Shown here piece after piece: positions 7,032 to 14,669 of a DNA stretch of 20,601 bases. The notes beneath the pieces were generated by a model. That model was not told where the DNA came from and did not search any database. It worked only from the letters and a program-made list of their open reading frames with translations. This DNA is from Planctomycetota bacterium (GTDB lineage: Bacteria; Planctomycetota; Planctomycetia; Planctomycetales; Planctomycetaceae): assembly GCA_003669575.1 (NCBI GenBank), contig QWOR01000012.1, forward strand, positions 1-20,601, written 5' to 3'. The position numbers and the translations under genes are program-made. Numbering within the stretch: position 1 is the stretch's first letter; the number at the start of each line of letters is the position of its first letter.

Positions 7032-10000
7032 TCATCGACGCATCAGCATCTCATCGAGGTTCAAAACGACATTTCCAATAATCGTCCACGTGGCCAGTTC
7101 CACCGGGTCCTGGCCTTCGGGGATCGGGCCGAGGGGCTCGCTGGCGAGCTGTATGGCTGACTCGGGATGAGCGGCAGCACGGGTCCGGGCTGTGTCGTAG
7201 AGCTGAATCAGGCGGGCCAGTTCTTCGGCGTGAGGCTCGCGTGCGGTGCAGTGGAGGAAGAGCCGTTTGGCCCTCTCGGCGGGAGTGCCTTCCCACTTCA
7301 CGACTTGCCGTGCGAGGTTCTGGGCGGCTTCCAGGTGAACGGGATCGTTGAGTGTCGCGAGCGCCTGCAGCGGGGTGTTGGTACGGATCCGCCGCACCGT
7401 ACAGACTTCGCGGTTTGGCGCATCGAACGCAGCCATGGCCGGATATGGGCTCGACCGGCGGAACTGGGTATAGATCGCTCTCCGGTAACGGTCCTCTCCG
7501 GCACTGGTCTCCCAGTCCGTGCTGCCACCGAATGCCGCATTCAGTCCGAGCTTCGGCTGTGGCGGACGAACGGGTGGGCCGAACATCTTGGGGCTGAGTA
7601 AGCCTCCAAGAGCGAGTGACTGGTCGCGGATCATCTCAGCGGTCATGCGAAAGCGCGGTCCGCGTGCCAGCCAGCGGTTGTCCGGGTCGAGATCGAGTCG
7701 GTCGGTCGTTACCTTCGAGGTCTGGCGATAGGTCGCCGATGTCACAAGATGCTTCAGCATCTGTTTCATATCCCAGCCCGATTCCATGAAATCGACAGCC
7801 AGGGAATCGAGCAGCTCCGGGTGGGTGGGGCGTTCGCCCTGTGAGCCGAAGTCCTCACTGGTCACGACGAGACCCTGCCCAAAGAGGGCCTCCCAGTAAC
7901 GGTTGACGATGACGCGGGCCGTCAGTGGGTTGTCCTGGCTGACGAGCCACTTCGCGAGGGCGAGGCGATCCTTGGGGGCGGCCTCTCCACTCTTCAAGAA
8001 GGCTGCGGGCACTCCTGCGGTGACCTCATCCCCGAGATCAGTATAGATCCCGCGATGCTGCAGCTTCGTCTTGCGACGGGCATCCCCGGTGAGTTCCTTG
8101 AACACCGGGACGCTGGTCTCGGCTTTCAAATTCGTCAGATCGGTATGGACCTTGGCCCGCTGGGCCCGCTGAGCGGCGAGTTCCGGTGCAGCATTCACGA
8201 AGTACCAGGTCGCCAGCTCCGCAGCCTGTTCCGGAGTGCGGGCGTCTTTCGCAATGGCCAGCAGATCGAGAATGTTCTTGGGCGTCTGAGCCACTTCCAT
8301 CGCCCGCGGTGAGGCCGACGATGAAACGCGGAACTTACCGAGCAGCAGGTTCTCGGTCTTGAACGATTGCTCGATGATCAGCTGGATCTGCGAGTTCGCC
8401 AGAACGTCCACCTGGGCCTCTGGGAAAAGGGCCAGCCAGTGCGGCTCGCCGGTCTTGCCCCCCACGGCCCAGCCCTTGGCGTTGTTCGCTTTCGCGGCCA
8501 GTACATCCGCCGCGTTGAAACCCGCTTGAGTAAAGTCAGTCACCGCAGCTGTCAGCTTCAGGCCCTGTGCGGAGCTGGCAGCGTATTCGCCATTGGCCTT
8601 GGGGGCCTCGGCGACAGTTTGTTCCCAGATCGATTTGCGGTTCTCATCGAGCAGCACGATCTTGGAGTTATTGAACCGTTCACCGACCCCATCGGTGCGA
8701 TTCCAGATCACGACCTTATCCACGGGAGTGGTGGCAAGCAGGTCAACCTCCCACCACGGGCTTTCGTCGCCTTCGCCCGTGTGGAAGACGCTGTTCGACT
8801 CGAAATAGTTGCCGTTCGTGTTGCCATCGATCCCACGTTCGGGCACCCCGCCGTAGCCGATGGAGCTCTGCGAGGCCTTGCCCTTCAGAGCGATGTTTTC
8901 TGCTCCGTTCATCACCTGGACCTCAGCCAGATGCAGGTGGCGGCCTTTGCCCGGCGACTCGATCCGGACGTATCGTCCACGCGGTCGAACATCACCCTTT
9001 GGCACAATCGCAGCTGTGATGCGTGAGATGACGAAGTTCCCGTCGGCAAGTCCGGGGCCGTTCTTTGGCAATGCAGGGTCGGTCAGAGCCTCGAGTCGCA
9101 GGCCCGACAGCGGTCCCTCGGGGATGTCGACCAAGACTGTCGTGGTGTCGGTCTTTGGAGGTTTATTAACCAGCACTGTTCCGTCCTCGCCGATCAAATA
9201 TTCTGCTCCGTTCTGACTGGTTACGGCAGCCGGCTTGAGGCTGGACCAAGGGAGATCACGGGGGAAGTTATGGTCCCACTTCGCCAGTGATTCCTGCAGC
9301 GCGGGGGTGGACGTTCGCAGCTCGGCATCGAGAGCAGCCAGTTCCGCCTGCCACTTCGTGCGGTTCGTTTTCTGTTCATCGGAGAAGAGGTCGAGCCGTG
9401 GTGATTCGTCGGTGAGGTCGGCGTCAGCTGTGTTGTTGAGGATCGCGAAGACTTCGAAGAATTCCTTCTGCGTGATCGGGTCGTATTTGTGGGTGTGGCA
9501 CTGGGAGCAATTGATTGTCGTCGCCATCCAGACCGCGAAGGTCGTGTTCACGCGGTCGACCACGGCGACGTTGCGGAACTCCTCGTTGTTCGTGCCACCC
9601 TCGTTGTTGGTCTGGGTATTGCGGTGGAACGCCGTCGCGACGAGCTGTTCCTCGGTCGGGTTCGGCAGCAGATCCCCCGCCAGCTGTTCGATCGTGAACT
9701 GATCGAAGCGTTTGTTCGCGTTGAATGATCGGATCACATAGTCGCGGTAGGCCCAGATCGTCCGCATGGGATCGTCGGCGTATCCAGCGGAGTCAGCGTA
9801 GCGGGCCAGGTCAAGCCACATGTGGGCCCAGTGCTCGCCATAGGCTGGCTTCTCCAGCAGGCGGTCAACCAGGCGCTGGTACGCTCCCTCTTGCGTGTCA
9901 GCCAGAAAGGCAGTGACTTCCTCATCGGTGGGCGGCAGACCGGTCAGGTCGAGCGACAGACGCCGAATCAGTGTGGGCCGATCAGCTTCTTCCGAGGGGG

Positions 10001-10520
10001 TCAACCCATGTTCTTTGATCTTGGCGGCGATGAAACGATCGATGTCATTGCGAATGAAGCCCGCGAATTCCGGGGTTTCAGGCGGGGCGACCTTCTTGGG
10101 ATGCTGATAGGCCCAGTGAACCTGATAGTTCGCTCCCTCGGCAATCCACCGACGCAGCAGGTCGACTTCTTTGGGGCTGAGGGATTTGCCAGCTCCCGGA
10201 GGTGGCATCATGACTTCGGGGTCGGTGCTGGTGATGCGCTTGATGAGTTCGCTCTCGTCGGGTTTTCCCGGTATGAGTGCCGCATGTCCTCCGAGGTCAG
10301 CTGTGGCTCCCTCTTGGGTATCGAGGCGCAGGTCCCCTTTGCGTTCTGCTTCATCGGGGCCGTGGCAGCGGAAGCAGGTGTTGGAAATCAGGGCTCGTAC
10401 ATCTTGGTTAAAGTCGACCGGCCCCTCTGCCCGAGCCAGACCAGCGACCAGCCCGCCGATCGTGAGAGCCACCAGAAACCGTACAGCCAACAACAAACGC
10501 CAGAAATTGAACTTAGCCAT
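7032..10520 (-). CDS. Secreted PSCyt1-PSCyt2-(F5/8C)-PSD1 protein with two CxxCH motifs
   Basis: The protein has 1162 residues from the ATG at 10520 (GAGGTG about 10 bases upstream); an upstream in-frame ATG adds 16 residues with no signal character. Residues 1-31 form a signal peptide or anchor (MAKFNFWRLLLAVRFLVALT, then GLARA-E). Next comes planctomycete cytochrome C domain 1, with CFRCH at 49-53 and a MMPPPGAGKSLSP segment at about 104 that could supply an axial Met. DUF1549 (PSCyt2) spans about 155-370, including SLDLTGLPPT, HWAHMWLDLARYADS and a second CxxCH, CSQCH, at 338-342. A discoidin (F5/8C)-like region follows at about 515-640 (ENIALKGKASQSS, WWEVDLLATTPVDKVVIWNR). DUF1553 (PSD1) is at about 830-1090, with VNRYWEALFGQGLV and TNTPLQALATLNDP. 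Export and covalent heme attachment are inferred; the substrate is unknown. It is divergent from the heme protein at 10809. Confidence 0.93.
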   Translation of the reverse strand: MAKFNFWRLLLAVRFLVALTIGGLVAGLARAEGPVDFNQDVRALISNTCFRCHGPDEAERKGDLRLDTQEGATADLGGHAALIPGKPDESELIKRITSTDPEVMMPPPGAGKSLSPKEVDLLRRWIAEGANYQVHWAYQHPKKVAPPETPEFAGFIRNDIDRFIAAKIKEHGLTPSEEADRPTLIRRLSLDLTGLPPTDEEVTAFLADTQEGAYQRLVDRLLEKPAYGEHWAHMWLDLARYADSAGYADDPMRTIWAYRDYVIRSFNANKRFDQFTIEQLAGDLLPNPTEEQLVATAFHRNTQTNNEGGTNNEEFRNVAVVDRVNTTFAVWMATTINCSQCHTHKYDPITQKEFFEVFAILNNTADADLTDESPRLDLFSDEQKTNRTKWQAELAALDAELRTSTPALQESLAKWDHNFPRDLPWSSLKPAAVTSQNGAEYLIGEDGTVLVNKPPKTDTTTVLVDIPEGPLSGLRLEALTDPALPKNGPGLADGNFVISRITAAIVPKGDVRPRGRYVRIESPGKGRHLHLAEVQVMNGAENIALKGKASQSSIGYGGVPERGIDGNTNGNYFESNSVFHTGEGDESPWWEVDLLATTPVDKVVIWNRTDGVGERFNNSKIVLLDENRKSIWEQTVAEAPKANGEYAASSAQGLKLTAAVTDFTQAGFNAADVLAAKANNAKGWAVGGKTGEPHWLALFPEAQVDVLANSQIQLIIEQSFKTENLLLGKFRVSSSASPRAMEVAQTPKNILDLLAIAKDARTPEQAAELATWYFVNAAPELAAQRAQRAKVHTDLTNLKAETSVPVFKELTGDARRKTKLQHRGIYTDLGDEVTAGVPAAFLKSGEAAPKDRLALAKWLVSQDNPLTARVIVNRYWEALFGQGLVVTSEDFGSQGERPTHPELLDSLAVDFMESGWDMKQMLKHLVTSATYRQTSKVTTDRLDLDPDNRWLARGPRFRMTAEMIRDQSLALGGLLSPKMFGPPVRPPQPKLGLNAAFGGSTDWETSAGEDRYRRAIYTQFRRSSPYPAMAAFDAPNREVCTVRRIRTNTPLQALATLNDPVHLEAAQNLARQVVKWEGTPAERAKRLFLHCTAREPHAEELARLIQLYDTARTRAAAHPESAIQLASEPLGPIPEGQDPVELATWTIIGNVVLNLDEMLMRR

Positions 10521-10581
10521 GAGAGACACGCACCTCACCGTTGATTCGCTCAGCGAGATTTCCACCAAGACGCATCAATCG

Positions 10582-10587
10582 ATTCTA
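10582..10587 (-). promoter_or_regulatory. Possible -10 box for the PSCyt/PSD1 gene
   Basis: On the minus strand the hexamer reads TAGAAT (5 of 6 matches), about 62 bases upstream of the start codon. No acceptable -35 hexamer is found 16-18 bases further up, where the sequence is a C-rich tract. An activator-dependent or non-sigma70 promoter is possible. This is weak support. Confidence 0.25.
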
Positions 10588-10743
10588 GTGTGTGCGGGGA
10601 GGGGATGCATCTGGGAGGGAGGCGTTTGGCGGATAGCAATTGGCTGATGGCCAGAGGGAGGGGAGGCGATGTGGGCGTCCACTCAGAAGTTGGATTCGCG
10701 CAGCGTCATTCGTGAAACATCGCTCACCAGACAGCTTGCTCCT

Positions 10744-10771
10744 TTGAATGGCTGGTCGATTTGTTCATAAT
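10744..10771 (+). promoter_or_regulatory. Candidate sigma70-type promoter for the CxxCH heme protein gene
   Basis: TTGAAT (10744-10749) is followed after 16 bases by CATAAT (10766-10771; 5 of 6). Transcription would begin near 10778 and give a leader of about 30 bases containing the GGAG ribosome site at 10798-10801. It lies in the 288-bp gap shared with the divergent PSCyt/PSD1 gene, so the two genes may be co-regulated. The consensus match and position are good, but there is no other evidence. Confidence 0.5.
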
Positions 10772-10808
10772 CAAATCCTCTGTTCTGTCAGGCTGTTGGA
10801 GTCAAAGC

Positions 10809-13800
10809 ATGCTTCGTTCGATGAGTGTTGCCGCCCTGCTGGGGCTTGTCGTGACTGCCGGGCTCTCTGCCGGAGAACAGCAGCTCAACGGGCATAACTT
10901 TACGCTGCCGGATGGATTTGAGATCGAGCTGGTTGCGACCTCACCCCTGGTCGACCGACCGATCACTGCAGACTTCGACGAACAGGGCCGGCTCTATGTG
11001 GCGGACTCCTCCGGATCGAATGAGCCGGTCGTCAAGCAGGTTGTCGACCGGACGCACCGCATCATGCGACTCGTCGATGTCGACGGAGATGGAAAATACG
11101 ACACCAGTACCGTGTTTGCCGACAAGATGATGTTCCCGGAGGGCACGCTATGGCATGAAGGATCGCTGTATGTGTCGGCCCCCCCCAGCATCTGGAAGCT
11201 GACGGACACCAACGACGATGGAGTCGCCGATGAACGCGTCGAATGGCACCAGGGCAAAACTCTGACCGGCTGTGCCAACGACCTGCATGGTCCCTATCTC
11301 GGACCGGACGGGTATATCTACTGGTGCAAGGGTGCTTTCGCCGAGCAGACCTACGAACAGCCCGGCAAGCCACCACTCGTGAGCAAAGCGGCTCACATCT
11401 TTCGTCGCAAGGCCGATGGCACGGGCCCGGTCGAGAACGTCATGACCGGCGGCATGGATAACCCCGTCGATGTGGTCTTTACGCCCGGAGGCGAACGGAT
11501 CTTCACGACGACATTCCTGCAGCGGCCCGGTGGAGGTCTGCGTGACGGATTGATCCACGCGATCTACGGTGGAGTTTACGGTAAGGTTCACGACTCAACG
11601 AACTTCCACCCGCGGACCGGTGACCTCATGCCGCCGCTCGTGCACATGGGGCCAGCTGCTCCGTGTGGATTGACTCGCTATGAGTCGAATTTCTTCGGCG
11701 ATGAGTTCCGCGACAACATCTTCGCCTGTCAGTTCAATATGTACAAAGTTTCGCGGCATGTGCTGCAGGACCAGGGTGCCACGTTCAAGACGACCGACTC
11801 CGATTTCGTCGTCTCGACCAACATCGACTTTCACCCGACCGATGTGTTGGAAGACGCCGATGGCAGCATCGTGATCTGTGACACCGGCGGATGGTACCGC
11901 CTCTGTTGCCCGACTTCGCAGCTGGAGAAGCCCGACGTGATCGGAGCTGTCTACCGCGTGCGTCGTCAGGGAATGAAAACAGTCGAAGATCCCCGCGGGC
12001 TGAAGCTCGACTGGGATAAGCTCACGACAGCTGAGCTTGCCAAGTTACTCGCAGATCCCCGCCCCGCTGTTCAGCGTCGGGCGATTCGTGACCTGGCCAA
12101 GCAAGATGCCGCGAAGGTGGTTGCTGCTCTGGGGCCGATTCTCGGTCAGCGAGATGCAGCCACCGCAGCCACTCGCGTCAACGCCGTTTGGACTCTCACG
12201 CGAGTCGATGCCCCACAGGCCCGGGCGCTCGTTCGTGGTTCGATCTCCGATTCCGACGCGAACGTTAGACACGCCGCCCTCAGCTCAGTCAGCTTCCACA
12301 AGGATCGTGAGGCGCTGCCACTGGTGATGAAGGTCCTCCAGTCAGGTTCACCCCAGGATGTCCGCATCAGTGCCGAGATTCTAGGTCGCCTCGAAGAGAA
12401 GTCAGCTGTCCCCGCTCTGCTCGAAGCCGCCTCGCATCAGCCAGCCGAACTCGAGAAGTTTGACCGTATTCTGGAACACTCCATTACCTTTGCTCTGATC
12501 CAGATTGCCGACCGCGAAGCCACAGCGGCTGGTCTGAACAGCTCCAGCCCCTGGACCAGGCGTTCCGCGTTGATCGCGCTCGACCAGATGCCTGATGGCC
12601 AGCTGACCCCCGACAAGGTGGTGCCGCTGCTGACCTCTGACAACGCAGCTCTACGGCAGACATCTCTGTGGATGGTCGGTCGCCATCCCGAGTGGGGCGA
12701 TGCCCTGACCCAGTATCTCCGGGAACAGCTGGCCCGCGACACCATTCGCGAAACGGAACAGGATGACCTCAAGAGCCTGCTCGCTCAGTTCGCTGGAACT
12801 GCCAGCGTGCAACAGCTGCTGGCCAGCCATGCCAAGTCGGGCGCTTCATCTGATGCGGAACTGACGGTACGCAAGATGTGCCTCGAAGCGATGTCGAAGT
12901 CAGGACTCAAGCAGATGCCCGACAGCTGGCTCCCGTCGCTGACGAAGATGATTGCGGGCGAAGACGCCACGCTGAAGCCGAACGCCGTGACCGTGGTCCG
13001 GTCGCTGCCGTTGCCCGCGGCGGGAACTGACGAGCTGTCACAGGCTCTGCTCATGTTGGCAAAGCAATCTGAAGCGAAGACAGAGGCTCGTATTGACGCC
13101 ATTGCCGCTCTGCCAGCGGGTCGGGGCGAACTCGAGCCCGAGTTGTTCACGCTGCTCGTGACGAACCTGGGTGAAGAGGCCTCGGTGGCAACGCGTGCGG
13201 CAGCGGTTGATGCACTGGCCAAGGCCAGCTTGTCGACAAATCAGCAGGGTGAGCTGGCCGATATCATTGCGAAAGTGGGACCACTGGAACTCAATCGCCT
13301 GCTGGGCATCTTCGAGAATTCCACTGACGAGGCCGTCGGAACCAAACTGGTCGCCGCATTGAAGCAGTCGCCCGTACTGACCAGCCTGCGGGTCGATGCG
13401 GTCAAGACGCGTGTCGCGAAGTTCCCCGAACCAGTTCAAAAGCAGGCCGAGGAGTTGTACGCCGCAATCAATGTTGAGGCGGCCAAGCAGAAAGAGCGAC
13501 TCGACGAGCTGCTGGCGAAGGTTGGAACGGGAGACATCCGTCGTGGCCAGGCAGTGTTTGCGAACTCCAAGGCTTCGTGCGTCGCCTGCCACGCGATCGG
13601 ATACAAGGGTGGGAACATTGGTCCCGACCTGTCGCGAATTGGCAAGATTCGTACCGAGCGCGACCTGCTGGAATCGGTACTTTTCCCGAGCGTGAGTCTC
13701 GTCCGCAGCTATGAGCCGATTCTCGTGGTCACCACGGCGGGCAAGTCCCACAACGGACTAATCCGCCGGGAGACGCCAGATGAGATCGTGCTGGTCACCG

Positions 13801-13946
13801 GGGCCAAGGACGAGGTTCGCATTGCCCGTTCGGAGATCGAAGAGATTCGCCCGAGCACCGTGTCGGTCATGCCCGCTGGACTCGATACCCAGCTGACGCG
13901 CGAGCAGATCATCGACCTGATCGCGTATCTGAAGTCACGTCAGTAA
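10809..13946 (+). CDS. Secreted beta-propeller/HEAT/CxxCH heme protein (Pirellula-Verrucomicrobium type)
   Basis: The protein has 1045 residues; the ATG at 10809 has GGAG 7 bases upstream, and the 16 in-frame codons before it are not signal-like. A signal peptide (MLRSMSVAALLGLVVTAGLSAG) opens it. The N-terminal third is the putative membrane-bound dehydrogenase propeller (TIGR02604-like): LPDGFEIELVATSPLVDRP, DEQGRLYVADSSG, VDVDGDGKYD, LTDTNDDGVADE. A helical HEAT-like region follows at about 400-850, with repeated patterns such as RAIRDLAKQDAAKVVAALGP. The C-terminus is the TIGR02603-type heme domain, with CVACH at 924-928, IGPDLSRIGK, and a possible axial Met in SVMPAGL (about 1021). It is predicted to be a periplasmic c-type cytochrome coupled to a dehydrogenase-like propeller. 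No substrate or cofactor pocket can be named from the sequence. Confidence 0.93.
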   Translation: MLRSMSVAALLGLVVTAGLSAGEQQLNGHNFTLPDGFEIELVATSPLVDRPITADFDEQGRLYVADSSGSNEPVVKQVVDRTHRIMRLVDVDGDGKYDTSTVFADKMMFPEGTLWHEGSLYVSAPPSIWKLTDTNDDGVADERVEWHQGKTLTGCANDLHGPYLGPDGYIYWCKGAFAEQTYEQPGKPPLVSKAAHIFRRKADGTGPVENVMTGGMDNPVDVVFTPGGERIFTTTFLQRPGGGLRDGLIHAIYGGVYGKVHDSTNFHPRTGDLMPPLVHMGPAAPCGLTRYESNFFGDEFRDNIFACQFNMYKVSRHVLQDQGATFKTTDSDFVVSTNIDFHPTDVLEDADGSIVICDTGGWYRLCCPTSQLEKPDVIGAVYRVRRQGMKTVEDPRGLKLDWDKLTTAELAKLLADPRPAVQRRAIRDLAKQDAAKVVAALGPILGQRDAATAATRVNAVWTLTRVDAPQARALVRGSISDSDANVRHAALSSVSFHKDREALPLVMKVLQSGSPQDVRISAEILGRLEEKSAVPALLEAASHQPAELEKFDRILEHSITFALIQIADREATAAGLNSSSPWTRRSALIALDQMPDGQLTPDKVVPLLTSDNAALRQTSLWMVGRHPEWGDALTQYLREQLARDTIRETEQDDLKSLLAQFAGTASVQQLLASHAKSGASSDAELTVRKMCLEAMSKSGLKQMPDSWLPSLTKMIAGEDATLKPNAVTVVRSLPLPAAGTDELSQALLMLAKQSEAKTEARIDAIAALPAGRGELEPELFTLLVTNLGEEASVATRAAAVDALAKASLSTNQQGELADIIAKVGPLELNRLLGIFENSTDEAVGTKLVAALKQSPVLTSLRVDAVKTRVAKFPEPVQKQAEELYAAINVEAAKQKERLDELLAKVGTGDIRRGQAVFANSKASCVACHAIGYKGGNIGPDLSRIGKIRTERDLLESVLFPSVSLVRSYEPILVVTTAGKSHNGLIRRETPDEIVLVTGAKDEVRIARSEIEEIRPSTVSVMPAGLDTQLTREQIIDLIAYLKSRQ

Positions 13947-14035
13947 CGGAGCCGCCACAGCTGCGGGGCTGCGTTCTTCTCAACCGAGTTTGATACGCCG
14001 CCCAGCAGCCGTTGTTGCGGTTGAGGAGAGTTGTC

Positions 14036-14344
14036 ATGACGCGCCGCGAAAAACTCGAAGCGATGCTGGACTGCGAACCGCTGGACCAGATGCTGCGCTA
14101 TATGCTGGCCATGGAGCTGGATAAAGAAGGCGAGAACGATCGCAGCCTGACCTACCTGACGGGGCTGATGGATGACGAGAGCCCGTACGTTCCCGCGTTT
14201 CTGATGGCCGGCCAGCAGTTCACCCGGCTCAACCGGACTGATGAAGCCCGGTCTGCCTTTCAGCGTGGCATTGATGCCGCTCACGCTCAGGGCGATTCGC
14301 ACGCATTCGAGGAACTCAAACGATTCCTGAGCGAACTCGATTGA
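14036..14344 (+). CDS. Small TPR-like protein
   Basis: This is a 102-residue, highly helical and acidic protein. The start at 14036 is set by a strong GAGGAG (14023-14028) 7 bases upstream; an earlier in-frame ATG at 14012 lies before that site. The segment YVPAFLMAGQQFTRLNRTDEARSAFQRGIDAAHAQGD fits a tetratricopeptide repeat, and the N-terminal half (LDQMLRYMLAMELDKEGENDRSLTYLTGLM) resembles a divergent second repeat. There is no signal peptide or membrane segment, so it is probably cytoplasmic and involved in protein-protein contact. It lies 89 bases after the heme-protein gene on the same strand and may be co-transcribed, but nothing ties it functionally to that exported protein. Confidence 0.85.
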   Translation: MTRREKLEAMLDCEPLDQMLRYMLAMELDKEGENDRSLTYLTGLMDDESPYVPAFLMAGQQFTRLNRTDEARSAFQRGIDAAHAQGDSHAFEELKRFLSELD

Positions 14345-14669
14345 GGTTCTCGGAAACGAGGGTTCGTAACGAAAGTATTGTGCCACTCCTGTGATTGAGA
14401 GTGCCCCGGTACCCGCTGACGGATGAGCTGAATCTGCAACCGATATGCAGGAAGTACAAGGTGCGCTTTCTTGCATTGAAGAAGATTTCGTTGCTGTCAG
14501 GGACAGCTTCATTTTGGTAGTACCAGGCAGTGCCTGCTGATCGACTCGAAGTGCTACGGAGAGTGTCCGTAGAGGGCCGTACTACAGCTGCCAATTCACC
14601 GGCCACTCCCGCAGCTGTCGCTGATCGTTTATCCTCCGGGGCGAAACTTCCCTGCCTTCCGGAGTGGTC
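14345..14669. other. 325-bp gap before polA, rich in short inverted repeats
   Basis: No gene, tRNA or clear promoter is seen. Five short perfect dyads occur within about 225 bases: CTCG/CGAG with a GAAA loop (14349-14360), CTGCA/TGCAG (14434-14450), GCTGTC/GACAGC (14493-14507), CAGGCA/TGCCTG (14524-14536) and CTACGGA/TCCGTAG (14554-14572). The third is followed by TTCATTTT and might be a weak terminator for the upstream genes. The rest could be the polA leader or an unrecognised structured RNA. Confidence 0.5.

Noticed and set aside
14345..14380. tRNA-like GGTTCG string in the polA upstream gap
   Set aside because: No acceptor stem, anticodon arm or D-arm can be paired around it, so it is not a tRNA gene.
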